A stretch of 64,000 nt of DNA from Candidatus Nitrospira nitrosa. Lineage in GTDB: Bacteria; Nitrospirota; Nitrospiria; Nitrospirales; Nitrospiraceae. The notes under the pieces are model-generated. The model made no database searches and was not told where the DNA came from. It saw only the letters and a program-made list of their open reading frames with translations. The stretch spans positions 620,001 through 684,000 of the forward strand of contig NZ_CZQA01000001.1 in NCBI RefSeq assembly GCF_001458735.1, read 5' to 3'. A program made the position numbers and the translations under genes. Positions 37,010 to 45,908 of this stretch are shown here, one piece after another. Numbering within the stretch: the stretch's first letter is position 1; the number at the start of each line of letters is the position of its first letter.

Positions 37010-37555
37010 ATGCTCCGTCGTGTATTCCTGCTGGCTCTTTGCCTGGTAGCAACGGGATGTGTTCATCGCATTCATGTGACACCGGTGCCCACAAGTGCTC
37101 CGCCCAATACCATCCCTCGAGACCTCCAGGTCACCCTGAGCCCGATTGCACTGGAAGGCCCGGACCATCGACCAGGCATCACATTCCTGGACTGGTCGCA
37201 TCAGGATTTGACGCAGGGAATCCTCGACTACCTGCGGCAACGAGGCACCTTTGCCTCAGTCTCGCCCGAATCCGGCGACCTTTCGCTTCACGTCGCCGTC
37301 AAGCTGGCGCTGAGTTCTCGACGAGGCCTCTATCACTACCAGATCATCCTGCGGGCAGATATGCGGGAAGCCTCACAGCTGATCAAATCCTATCTCACGG
37401 AACAGACTGCGGTAGGATCCTCGGTCCGGTGGGTGACGGCCTCTGATCGTCACCCGATTGAAACCGCGTTGCAGTTGGCGTTGGAAGACTTAATGGGAAA
37501 GATTGAGGCGGATAGACTACTCTACCTTAACCACACGACGCGACCATCGTCCTAA
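37010..37555 (+). CDS. Lipoprotein, unknown function
   Basis: 181 residues from the ATG at 37010 (a TTG at 36962 is in frame). Lipobox LVATGC near residue 16. The mature part looks like a compact alpha/beta domain with SGDLSLHVAVKLALSSRRGLYHY-type strands, reminiscent of outer-membrane assembly lipoproteins such as YajG, though I would not name it. Second of two lipoprotein genes. Confidence 0.7.
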   Translation: MLRRVFLLALCLVATGCVHRIHVTPVPTSAPPNTIPRDLQVTLSPIALEGPDHRPGITFLDWSHQDLTQGILDYLRQRGTFASVSPESGDLSLHVAVKLALSSRRGLYHYQIILRADMREASQLIKSYLTEQTAVGSSVRWVTASDRHPIETALQLALEDLMGKIEADRLLYLNHTTRPSS

Positions 37556-37587
37556 TCACACGAAAACAGACAGCCCCCTGACGACGG

Positions 37588-38265
37588 TCACATCTGCGCC
37601 ACTTGAGCCTGTGGCTCAACGTGGCCGGCATCTACATTCTGATCGAGTCCGTCCTTTGAAGCTTCAACATACTCGTGACAATCGAGACGGAACGCCTGGT
37701 CTCCGAATGCGACGTTGTAAAAGTTGCAATGGTGCGGCAGATCGGATTCTGCATGGGTGTTCGGTTGAAAATGTTCGCACGACACGCACATGCGCGCGAT
37801 CGGAATCTCTCCTTGCAATTGAAGCGCACGAATCAGTTTCACGAGCGTCCCGAGAAGTGAGACCTGTTCCTGAGCCGATAGATTCTCGGTGGCCGATGCC
37901 AGAATTTCAGGCCATCGGTTTTCCACATGACCCGCTTTGGCCCCAAGGGCCGTTAAATGCACCGTCACGACGCGATTGTCGACTTCCCTGCGTCGCCGCC
38001 GAACGAACCGTTTCTGTTCCAGTGTTCTGATCACCTCGGACGCGGTCGGCAACTTGACCGAGAGTTCCCGAGCAATGGTCGAGACAGTAGCCGAATGGTT
38101 CGGTCGAGATCGCAGAAACGTGAGCACCTGAATTTGCAAGGGACCGATCCCCTGTCGTCCCTTCCGTCTCCAGGTTCGGCTCTTCATCGCCAGACCGATT
38201 TTTGAAAGTCCCGTCACCAAACGATCAGGGAGCGAGTCCTGGTTGATCGTGGTTATCGCTGTCAT
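37588..38265 (-). CDS. MarR-family regulator with C-terminal cysteine cluster
   Basis: 225 residues from the ATG at 38265 (GGAGGGG five bases upstream). Winged helix-turn-helix of MarR type (IARELSVKLPTASEVIRTLE; wing with RREVDNRVV). After it comes C160-x2-C163-x16-C180-x15-C196, with two His before C180. This extension may bind zinc or an iron-sulfur cluster and let the repressor sense metal or redox state. It is transcribed away from the lipoprotein genes; the target is unknown. Confidence 0.82.
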   Translation of the reverse strand: MTAITTINQDSLPDRLVTGLSKIGLAMKSRTWRRKGRQGIGPLQIQVLTFLRSRPNHSATVSTIARELSVKLPTASEVIRTLEQKRFVRRRRREVDNRVVTVHLTALGAKAGHVENRWPEILASATENLSAQEQVSLLGTLVKLIRALQLQGEIPIARMCVSCEHFQPNTHAESDLPHHCNFYNVAFGDQAFRLDCHEYVEASKDGLDQNVDAGHVEPQAQVAQM

Positions 38266-38402
38266 AACTACCCCTCCTCTCCCTATTAGTTCGGCAATCG
38301 GCACTAGCTGTCCGGCAATTGGCCGGAGGGTAGTCTATTGTCCTGTCTTCCTCCCCGTCAAGCCTGTTTCGCGCCCCAGAGGCCATCCCCTACTTTTGTT
38401 TT

Positions 38403-39260
38403 TCAACGGACCACGAGCACGCCACAGTGAGCATGTTGCACCACCCGAGTGGACACGCTGCCGAGCAGGACACGGCTGATAGCGCCCAGTCCTTTCGCGC
38501 CGGTCACGATCAGGTCTGCCTTGTTTTTCTTGGCCACCGTCAAAATCTCATCCGCCGGCTTCCCCAGCCTCACGGCTTCACGTATCTGAAAGCCTGATTT
38601 CGCGAGTTTATCCCCGTAGCGCTGCACGAGCCCCTTCCCAACCTCTTTCACCTCGGGATACTTCAAAAAGGGCATGGCGTGCACAATGGTAATCTGAACC
38701 GGCTCTCGGTCCGGACCATCGGGAGTCGGATTGATCGTACGCATCACAAACTTGACCGCCTTATCCGAAGCGGCCGACCCATCGATGGCCAGAATCAGAT
38801 GCCGTACAGGCCTTGGGGGCTCTTTCACAACCAGGACAGAGCAAGGAGCATGGTGAATGGCATGGTTCGAGATGCTGCCCAACATGAATCGATCCAAGGC
38901 ATCCAATCCTCGGGATCCGATCGACAAGAGTCCGACCCCACGCTGCGCATGCTTCATGATCGTGGCTGCCACCGTGCCTCGGTCGATCGTTACGGTCCCG
39001 CTCAACCCGAGCGTGGACAACAAGCTCTCCGAATCCTTTTTCGTCACCTTCGCCGCTGTCTCCATCCTCTTCACTTCAGACTGAATATACCGTTCCGTCC
39101 CGACGATCACCGGTTGGATCATGAAGGGAGCCCGAAGGCTCGCCGCATCGACGACTTGCAGGACCCGAACGACGGGCTGCACTGCGAACGGGATCTCCGC
39201 CAACCATTCCATCGCCCATCGGCCATACTTTGATCCATCAGTTGCCGCGAGAATCTTCAT
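38403..39260 (-). CDS. Universal stress protein, two UspA domains
   Basis: 285 residues from the ATG at 39260. Tandem UspA domains, each starting with a strand and Asp (ILAATDGS; LILAIDGS) and ending with an ATP-binding GxxG-x9-G(S/T) loop (SIGSRGLDALDRFMLGSIS; VTGAKGLGAISRVLLGSVS). Stress-responsive nucleotide-binding protein. It lies about 40 bases after the phosphofructokinase gene, same direction. Confidence 0.92.
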   Translation of the reverse strand: MKILAATDGSKYGRWAMEWLAEIPFAVQPVVRVLQVVDAASLRAPFMIQPVIVGTERYIQSEVKRMETAAKVTKKDSESLLSTLGLSGTVTIDRGTVAATIMKHAQRGVGLLSIGSRGLDALDRFMLGSISNHAIHHAPCSVLVVKEPPRPVRHLILAIDGSAASDKAVKFVMRTINPTPDGPDREPVQITIVHAMPFLKYPEVKEVGKGLVQRYGDKLAKSGFQIREAVRLGKPADEILTVAKKNKADLIVTGAKGLGAISRVLLGSVSTRVVQHAHCGVLVVR

Positions 39261-39301
39261 CGTGGATATCCTTTTCTTCAATACAAACCATACCCTATGA
39301 C

Positions 39302-40549
39302 TTACAGGACCGTCTTGAATCGATCTCGAAACGCCTCTATCGGCAAGTTCGCCACCATGGCATACCGGCCCGCAGCATCCTGACTCCTCAGATCATCCTC
39401 ATTGAGTCGGATCATATATTGTCGGGCAATGTGGTAGGACTGGGACCCAATCTCGACCATTCTGACCTTGGTCCGTCCGGTGGCATGATCCACCATCTGC
39501 TTGAACGGAATCGGAATGAATTGCCCATTCTGTATCGACACCATAGCCGCTGTCCCACCATCCAGCAGATACTGGGCCGCGCAGTACCCCAAGTCTCGGG
39601 TATATTCAATATCGTAGGGGATCGGATCGGCGCAACGGAGCTCGTACCCGACATTCTTCGACACCACGGTGATAGACAATCCGAGCGCGCGAAGCTGCTT
39701 GGTCAACTCCCGGCGTAAAACGTCGCCGATATCTATCTCCGTCATCCGTAAGTGGCCGTGCTCATCATGTTCCACATGTTCCAGGCCGCCAAGTTCATGG
39801 GGGTCAAGAATTTCAATCAGCCCTTCCGCCACTACTGCAACTCCGTCGGTTCGACCCTGCTCAAAGCGCTTGATCATCGCCCCGATCAACAGATCGACCA
39901 CTCGTTTCAATTTTACGGGCCGTTCACGAAACTCTTCCGGAATAATCGTCAGGGTGGCGCCTGCGGCCTTTCCAATCCCCAATGCCAGATGGCCGGCCTT
40001 ACGTCCCATGGTTACAACCAGGTACCAGCGAGCGGTCGTACGGGCATCCACCATAAGATTCTTGACGATCTCGACGCCGACATGGCGAGCCGTTTGAAAT
40101 CCAAACGTCGGGACCCCATAGGGGAGATCCAGGTCATTGTCGATCGTCTTTGGGACGTGGACGACTTGAAGTCGCCCACCGGCTCGCTCCTCCAGCTTCA
40201 TAGAGGAAAACGCGGTATCATCTCCGCCGATCGTGATCACCCGTGTGACGCCGAGCCGAGACAGCGCGGACAACACATTGTCGAGTAACTCCGAACTTTT
40301 CGTCGGGTTCGCGCGAGATGTGCCCAGATATGACCCGCCTCGAAAATGAATCCGACTAACATCCTCGATCGAGAGTGGGCGCACCTGTCCCGTACCACCC
40401 TGCATGAGCCATTTGAACCCATCGATGATCCCCAGGACATCCGCTCCCCCAAGAATACTGCGGATCGTCGCTGCGCTGATCACACTGTTGATTCCGGGGG
40501 CAGGCCCGCCTCCCACCAGGATTCCGACTGTCTGACGTTCTGCTGCCAT
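39302..40549 (-). CDS. 6-phosphofructokinase, PPi-type active site
   Basis: 415 residues from the ATG at 40549, which has AAGGAG six bases upstream. PFK-A fold: GGGPAPGIN loop, GGDD at 108-111, PKTIDND at 133-139. In this family the second Asp of GGDD and the Lys of PKTIDND mark enzymes using pyrophosphate; ATP enzymes have GGDG and GTIDND. It therefore probably makes fructose 1,6-bisphosphate reversibly with PPi. Likely co-transcribed with the downstream stress protein gene. Confidence 0.9.
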   Translation of the reverse strand: MAAERQTVGILVGGGPAPGINSVISAATIRSILGGADVLGIIDGFKWLMQGGTGQVRPLSIEDVSRIHFRGGSYLGTSRANPTKSSELLDNVLSALSRLGVTRVITIGGDDTAFSSMKLEERAGGRLQVVHVPKTIDNDLDLPYGVPTFGFQTARHVGVEIVKNLMVDARTTARWYLVVTMGRKAGHLALGIGKAAGATLTIIPEEFRERPVKLKRVVDLLIGAMIKRFEQGRTDGVAVVAEGLIEILDPHELGGLEHVEHDEHGHLRMTEIDIGDVLRRELTKQLRALGLSITVVSKNVGYELRCADPIPYDIEYTRDLGYCAAQYLLDGGTAAMVSIQNGQFIPIPFKQMVDHATGRTKVRMVEIGSQSYHIARQYMIRLNEDDLRSQDAAGRYAMVANLPIEAFRDRFKTVL

Positions 40550-40861
40550 TGACTTCTCCTTATACTGAGGATGGGGCAACGCCCTCCAGTGTCGTTCTCA
40601 CATCGCTTCCGTCATGGTAGATATTCGCCCTTCGACGGAACTCACGACCGCGAGTCTGTCGAACAGTGACGCGTCCTGTGCTCGTGATAATGGATTCCCC
40701 ATCAGCTCTCCCGTTCCCTCGCCATCTGCGGCATGGTTGTATACTCCATCCGCTCGAGATGGCAAGCGGTGAAACGTCCCTCCCCACGGAACCATTCCTG
40801 TGATTGAGCGACTGACTACAACGGGGCTGGACGAACAGGCCTTCTCGGATAGCGAGGTGGG
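40550..40861. other. Intergenic stretch
   Basis: 312 bases between two minus-strand genes, holding the phosphofructokinase promoter. A 65-codon minus frame (40598-40795) exists but lacks a good ribosome site and family likeness; I do not call it. Confidence 0.35.
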
Positions 40862-42241
40862 TCAGTCTGATCTTTCGTCCAACCCAACATGCGCACGCAG
40901 GCGGTTGTAATCAAAGGCTGTCTTGCCGAGGCGCCGGCGGCCCGGATCATGCCGCTCCATGTCGTCGATCAACTCCCCCACCTTGCCTGTCATCGCTGGA
41001 GTCAAGGCGGCATGCCGAGGCGTCTGCCCACCCAGCGCGACATGAGGCTGATCCGACCATTCCAAATAGGTCTTTTCTAGGAACTGATTGAGCACCGTCC
41101 TCTCTTCCTCAGGTGTCACGGTCAGCCTCAGCGGAGCGTCCGCCATCAGCTCATCCGCCGAAAGCTGCCGAGCCGGTGGCACCACGGTTTCACCTCGAAA
41201 ATGTAATGAGAATCCCAACCCAGCCGCGAGCCGATGTTTGAGGAGATCCAGCCGCTGTGGGTTGTCGCATTCCACGAGAAGCTGATATGCCGTCAGTGTC
41301 AGCCTGGCCACGAGCATACCACCCTCCCGTTGGACCCACTGCCGGGTGACGGGTAGCTTCACCGTAGCAGCCTGCCTGTCGGCGGGATCATGCTGCTCCG
41401 GAGCCAGGTCGGTCATCCCGGACAGCACATCGGTGAACATGTGATGCTCGTGGTGATCATAGAGTGCAATTGCATACAGATAGACTTGATCATCAGCTGT
41501 GCGATATTCGACATGAACGGCGGCATCAATCAGCGCCGCAAGGCGTTGTTCGGCAAATGCCCAGAGGACCATGTAGCCGAACCGCTTGGTGAATTCCTTC
41601 CATTCCCCCAGCGAAAAGGATCCGGTACTCATCTCCATTTCACGTCGCCAATCAGAGGTCGTATCGAGCAACGCCTTCGCATCAGCTTGTGACATGGTGA
41701 CCCCACAGCCGCCCCATACGGCTCGGTCGGACTCCAAAGGAGAATTCGGGTCATGGATGACCCTGGTGAGCAACGGACGGTCCACGCTCAGATCCTTGAC
41801 GAATTCACCGCCTGGCAGGACCACCCTTGTCCCATCAGCAAGGGATTGCAACACAAGATCTTGGCCAGCTTGCGGTAACGAGAGCGGCTTCAGAACATCG
41901 ACATAGGAATGCTTCAAGGGATCGAGCCACTGTCGCTCCTCTTCAGGGATGTGTTCAGTGATCACGTCTCGCAGCTGTTCGATGAGGGTCAGCTGTCCGT
42001 CTTCGGGATAGTAGTCACAGAAGAGATAGAGACTCGCCAGTGCTATTTCCTGTTCCAGCGGCGCGACAAGCCGTCCTGCCTCTCCCTCAACATATGGCTT
42101 CAGGACGCGCGCCAGCGCGCGCTCTCTCTGCACGCGAAACTCCGGTCTGAGAGAGAAGCGATTCAGCCGCGCGAGAATCGCGTCCAGTGTCTGCGGGCGC
42201 GGCACCCACAAGCCCATTCCCTTGTCACTCACGCGATTCAT
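40862..42241 (-). CDS. Hypothetical protein with Xre/MbcA-like C-terminus
   Basis: 459 residues from the ATG at 42241, which overlaps the last 17 bases of the DUF2934 gene. Mostly helical, soluble. The C-terminal 70 residues (LEWSDQPHVALGGQTPRHAA and the following GKTAFDYNRLRAHVGL) resemble the small domain found in MbcA/ParS-type antitoxins and in SEC-C-associated proteins. The rest is unrecognised. Tight overlap with DUF2934 suggests one operon. Confidence 0.72.
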   Translation of the reverse strand: MNRVSDKGMGLWVPRPQTLDAILARLNRFSLRPEFRVQRERALARVLKPYVEGEAGRLVAPLEQEIALASLYLFCDYYPEDGQLTLIEQLRDVITEHIPEEERQWLDPLKHSYVDVLKPLSLPQAGQDLVLQSLADGTRVVLPGGEFVKDLSVDRPLLTRVIHDPNSPLESDRAVWGGCGVTMSQADAKALLDTTSDWRREMEMSTGSFSLGEWKEFTKRFGYMVLWAFAEQRLAALIDAAVHVEYRTADDQVYLYAIALYDHHEHHMFTDVLSGMTDLAPEQHDPADRQAATVKLPVTRQWVQREGGMLVARLTLTAYQLLVECDNPQRLDLLKHRLAAGLGFSLHFRGETVVPPARQLSADELMADAPLRLTVTPEEERTVLNQFLEKTYLEWSDQPHVALGGQTPRHAALTPAMTGKVGELIDDMERHDPGRRRLGKTAFDYNRLRAHVGLDERSD

Positions 42242-42473
42242 GAATTTCTTCCATGACGATTTCCTCTGCATCGAACCAGTCTCTGAGGGCATTCCCATCT
42301 TGACGGCCGCGCTGTTCCCAGAGCTCGTAGGCTTTCTGTGAAATCCGTTCCCACATTCCTTCCGGTAGTTCGATGGGCTTCTCAACCCGCCTCACAGCAG
42401 GAACGGGGCGGCCCTTCCCTTTGCTGCTCTTGGTCTTGGGTTTGGTCTTGGTTGTCGTCTTGCGCGTTGGCAT
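42225..42473 (-). CDS. DUF2934 protein
   Basis: 82 residues from the ATG at 42473, with GAGGAG six bases upstream. A Lys/Thr-rich, disordered basic first half is followed by a DUF2934 unit: ISQKAYELWEQRGRQDG and DWFDAEEIV. The unit is common as a short stress-linked module; function unknown. It overlaps the following gene by 17 bases and follows the universal stress protein gene by 14 bases. Confidence 0.8.
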   Translation of the reverse strand: MPTRKTTTKTKPKTKSSKGKGRPVPAVRRVEKPIELPEGMWERISQKAYELWEQRGRQDGNALRDWFDAEEIVMEEIHESRE

Positions 42474-42487
42474 GACTCGCTCCTCTA

Positions 42488-43459
42488 CTACACGTTGTTT
42501 GGCATGGATGGTCTCACAAGGACAGGGCGATGGCTTGGATGAAACTTCGGGCTCCGGACCGTCAGGACTGGGCACGAAGACTTTCGAAGAACGAACTCTG
42601 CGACACTACCAAATAACGCGTGGGACAAACCACGTCGACCATGAGTCCCCATGACAATCAACCCCACATCAGGGGCCAGAGCCGCATTGAGGATCGAATC
42701 AGCCGGTAGCCCACCGGAGATGACACAATCAGATACCAGCCCTGACGAGGTGAGTGCTGCGGTGAGATCAGACAACCGCTTGGTGATCACTGTCCGATCA
42801 GCGTCACGCTTCGCCAGATGAGGCAAGGTGAAGTCCAATCCGTACGAAACTGGCTCCAAGACATGGAGAATTCTGATGGAGGCCTTGCATCGTTGAGCAA
42901 CCAATGCCCCATACTCCAAGGCGTCGAGCGAACAGTCCGAAAAATCGATCGGGACCAGAATCCGCTGAATCCCCGATGGATTGTGCCGAGCTCCACCCGC
43001 GCTCTCTTTTTCAGATCGCTCAGCGTGCACCGCTAGAACCGGGCAAGGCGCCGCCCGGATAATTCGTTCCGCCGTACTTCCCAAAAGAACATGTGCCAAT
43101 CCGGTTCTGCCTCTGGTACCCACCACAATCAGATCCGACGCTTCGTCCGTTGCGGCTGCTAGAACTTCTTCACTCGGAATGCCTGTCGTAATCTTCGTCT
43201 CCACCGAAATACCCCGATCGGCTGCCCGTGCTTTCAATTCAATTAACTCTTGCGTTGCCTGCTTCATTAATTCGGCCAAGTACAGCCGATTGACAGGATT
43301 GTCCGGGTCGAGCCCAGAGGGAAACTCCAGCACATGCAGCACGGTCAGCAAGGCATCCCATGATCGTGCGAGCGCGAAGGCATAGGCCTCCGCAGTCGCC
43401 GACCCTTGTGACCCATCGGTCGCAAATATAATACTCAGGCCTTCCACAGACCCGCTCAC
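42488..43459 (-). CDS. Universal stress protein, two UspA domains
   Basis: 323 residues from a GTG at 43459 that overlaps the cupredoxin stop (GTGA), with GGAGG five bases before. Two UspA domains (IIFATDGSQGS; ILVPIDFSDCS) with ATP loops VVGTRGRTGLAHVLLGS and VMGTHGRRGLSHALFGS. Co-translated with the cupredoxin; the longer frame from 43516 is rejected. Confidence 0.92.
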   Translation of the reverse strand: MSGSVEGLSIIFATDGSQGSATAEAYAFALARSWDALLTVLHVLEFPSGLDPDNPVNRLYLAELMKQATQELIELKARAADRGISVETKITTGIPSEEVLAAATDEASDLIVVGTRGRTGLAHVLLGSTAERIIRAAPCPVLAVHAERSEKESAGGARHNPSGIQRILVPIDFSDCSLDALEYGALVAQRCKASIRILHVLEPVSYGLDFTLPHLAKRDADRTVITKRLSDLTAALTSSGLVSDCVISGGLPADSILNAALAPDVGLIVMGTHGRRGLSHALFGSVAEFVLRKSSCPVLTVRSPKFHPSHRPVLVRPSMPNNV

Positions 43460-43887
43460 ACAGCCTCCGCACTCAATAGAAGCAACTCCCCGTTCATCGT
43501 CGGATGAATAGAGCATCGGAAAACATGCCGACCTGGTCGCGTCATGTCAAATCGAATCGTGGCGCTCTGTTTCGAATCGAGATATACCCCTCCCACGCCA
43601 CGACCATAGACAATCACCCCATCCTTCTCAATCTGAGTGGGAATACCCTCAAACATGGTCGAGCTGAAATCGTGGCGCTCCGCATCTTCATTTTGTACCT
43701 TGATGGCGGTTGGAAATCCCAAGCGCAAGGGGCCCTGCTTCGTCACAAATCGAAAATCCTTGATCGTCACGTCCACCACCTGCTCGGACTGCGCCACCAG
43801 GACTGTACCGTACATCCAAGCCAGACAGGCCACGGTGAGAACCATCCCTAACCTTCGCCATTGCATACCACGTTTCCCGAGAATCAT
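43456..43887 (-). CDS. Exported cupredoxin-like copper protein
   Basis: 143 residues from the ATG at 43887. Signal peptide about 1-33. The mature domain ends in the type-1 copper arrangement H72 (ERHDFSS) ... C125-S-I-H128-P-T-M131, so all four ligands of a blue copper centre are present, with a short C-x2-H-x2-M loop. Likely a periplasmic electron carrier or copper binder. Between two stress protein genes and coupled to one. Confidence 0.82.
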   Translation of the reverse strand: MILGKRGMQWRRLGMVLTVACLAWMYGTVLVAQSEQVVDVTIKDFRFVTKQGPLRLGFPTAIKVQNEDAERHDFSSTMFEGIPTQIEKDGVIVYGRGVGGVYLDSKQSATIRFDMTRPGRHVFRCSIHPTMNGELLLLSAEAV

Positions 43888-43906
43888 ACCCCCCTCCCTC
43901 TGATCG

Positions 43907-44410
43907 CTATCGTGACGCCCGCCGTTGCGAATCAGAAACCGGAAGCGGCACAGTCAACACAGGACAACCCGCCGTGCGAACGACCTTTTCCGCCGTACTG
44001 CCGAAGAAAATCTTATCCACGTTTCCGACTCGCCCGCCATAGCCGCCGATCACAACCAGGTCAACCTTCCCCGTCCGCGCAACTTTGGCGATTTCAGCGA
44101 ACGGCACCCCCTCTACAATCCGGCGTTCGACCGTAACCTCCGAGGCTACCTTCGATTCCAACAATTGCCTGACGTTTAAACGGGCATGATGGCGCAGCCG
44201 ACGGCGTTGCGGGGCGGCATCTGACGGAACCGCCAAGAGCCCCAAGCGATGGAATGCGGTAAGCGTACTCGTATCGATCACGTGCAGCACGAGCACCGTC
44301 GCACCACACAAGCGCGCCATCTGACAGGCCACCCGAAAGGCTTCCTCTGAACAGGGGGAAAAATCCACTGGAACCAGGATGGTCTTGAAGAGATCCGTAT
44401 CCTGCCGCAT
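43907..44410 (-). CDS. Universal stress protein, single UspA domain
   Basis: 167 residues, ATG at 44410 with GGAGG seven bases upstream. ILVPVDFSPCSEEA opening; the ATP loop is altered to VIGGYGGRVGNVDKIFFGST. First gene of the minus-strand stress unit Usp-cupredoxin-Usp-DUF2934-unknown. Confidence 0.9.
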   Translation of the reverse strand: MRQDTDLFKTILVPVDFSPCSEEAFRVACQMARLCGATVLVLHVIDTSTLTAFHRLGLLAVPSDAAPQRRRLRHHARLNVRQLLESKVASEVTVERRIVEGVPFAEIAKVARTGKVDLVVIGGYGGRVGNVDKIFFGSTAEKVVRTAGCPVLTVPLPVSDSQRRASR

Positions 44411-44856
44411 GAACGATCCTCCTGCTATGGAAAACTGAGCAAGTGCGATGCCACTGATACAAACTGATGGTTCACAGCTGATCGCATGAAGAGACTCCGA
44501 ATTTGTTGCTTTCGCTCATGCCATTAGCCATCGACTATTCGCTTCGTCTCCGAAAGTCGTGGCTCTCTGCCACAGTGGTCATTCACTCTCTGTAGCAGAA
44601 GGGGGCAAGCGCGGAGCAGCGTGAAAGGTGAGAAATAAAAGGTAGTGAGCGGACAGTCTGAACAATCCTTTTCACCCTTTACATCTCACTTGTCACTGCT
44701 CTCGATGGCATTGGACTTGCTGCACCTTTGCCATTGAGTCAGGGAGCGAACGATGTCTCGCACACAGTGCGCTCCTACTCGGAGCTATAGCGTTAGGTCT
44801 GGCGATTGCGATCTACCTCATTTTCTTCTGTCCAACCGCTTGCCAGTGAGGTGCGT
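44411..44856. other. Divergent intergenic region with repeats and a hydrophobic frame
   Basis: About 445 bases between divergent stress protein genes. Imperfect inverted GTGAAAGGTGAGAAAT-like units lie at 44619-44700. Just before the plus-strand gene, a frame from 44757 to 44849 encodes a hydrophobic 30-residue stretch (GAIALGLAIAIYLIFF) without its own start codon; an ATG two bases earlier (44753, GGGAG upstream) is out of frame with it. It may be a frameshifted small membrane protein. Confidence 0.4.
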
Positions 44857-45720
44857 ATGAAACTGTTACTCGCCGTTGATGGCTCTGACCATTCCTACGA
44901 GGCAGTCCGATCGCTCAAGTATCTGCCTCGGGCTGAGGCGTTGCATCTTGTCCATGTGCTCGACGTCCCAAGTCCGGCTTATCCTATGATGATGCCGGAA
45001 GTGGCACAGGAACTGTACGAGACCGTCGAGCGAAACATGCACGACGACGGGACCCGTCTGTTGGATCGCATCGTGTCCTTGCTCCCGTTGGACGTTGGGC
45101 CGGTTACGAAGCATCTGGTCGTTGGATCTCCGGCAGAACAACTCGTGGCCTTGGCTGAACAACTCAAGGTAGGACTGATTCTCTTGGGTACTCGGGGCCT
45201 TGGACCGATCAAGGAACGACTCATCGGAAGCGTCTCCCATCGAGTCCTGACGTTCGCGCCGGGCGCCAAGCTGATTCTCCCCGGTCCCTTAAAAAAACTA
45301 CATCATATTCTACTGCCCTTACAAGGAACCTATGATGCGGACCATGCCCTCTCCCTCCTTGAACAGAAACCCTTTCGTGAGTTGCCTACGGTGACCCTCT
45401 TCACCGTCCTGCCCCACACCAGGCCCCCTTGGCCGGTGGATGCGGTTTCCGCTGAGCATATGGAAACCCATTCCCTCCGCAAAGCGAAGGACTTTCTCGA
45501 CGAGACGGCATCCAAACTCCGCCTCTCAGGCTACGAAACCCGCTTGATGACGACATTGGGCACCCCAGTGGATGGAATTCTTCGGGAGGCCAGAGCCTTG
45601 AATTCGGACCTGATTCTCATGGGGTCTCGAGGGCGCCACGGCGTGACCCGCATGGTACTCGGCAGCGTGTCCCACGCCCTGTTACACCAGGGCACCTATC
45701 CACTGATAATTTTTGGCTGA
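44857..45720 (+). CDS. Universal stress protein, two UspA domains
   Basis: 287 residues from the ATG at 44857 (GAGGTG upstream). First domain LLAVDGSDHS with ATP loop LLGTRGLGPIKERLIGSVS; the second domain opens in HILLPLQGTYDA and ends LMGSRGRHGVTRMVLGSVS. Head of a plus-strand group with fmdB and a cytochrome c, all within 200 bases of each other. Confidence 0.92.
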   Translation: MKLLLAVDGSDHSYEAVRSLKYLPRAEALHLVHVLDVPSPAYPMMMPEVAQELYETVERNMHDDGTRLLDRIVSLLPLDVGPVTKHLVVGSPAEQLVALAEQLKVGLILLGTRGLGPIKERLIGSVSHRVLTFAPGAKLILPGPLKKLHHILLPLQGTYDADHALSLLEQKPFRELPTVTLFTVLPHTRPPWPVDAVSAEHMETHSLRKAKDFLDETASKLRLSGYETRLMTTLGTPVDGILREARALNSDLILMGSRGRHGVTRMVLGSVSHALLHQGTYPLIIFG

Positions 45721-45739
45721 CGATCGAAAGAGGTGTACG

Positions 45740-45904
45740 ATGCCGATGTATGACTATACGTGTCTCGATTGCGGGAAGGAATCGCTGATCGTGGTAACAT
45801 TGAAAGAACACGCAGCCGGAGGGATTGTCTGTCCGGCCTGTGGGAGCAAGAAGTTGCAGCAGTTGTTTAGTCCGTTTATTGCTCACACGACAAAGAAAAG
45901 CTAG
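45740..45904 (+). CDS. FmdB-type zinc ribbon protein
   Basis: 54 residues from the ATG at 45740. Begins MPMYDYTCLDCG, and the second pair is CPACGSKKL: a C-x2-C/C-x2-C zinc ribbon of the FmdB/CxxC_CxxC_SSSS group, with the usual FSPF near the end. Regulatory role is assumed from the family. Same strand as the stress protein 20 bases upstream. Confidence 0.88.
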   Translation: MPMYDYTCLDCGKESLIVVTLKEHAAGGIVCPACGSKKLQQLFSPFIAHTTKKS

Positions 45905-45908
45905 AACT

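Noticed and set aside
40598-40795. 65-codon minus-strand frame upstream of the phosphofructokinase gene
   Set aside because: No convincing ribosome site and no known family; kept only as part of the intergenic note.
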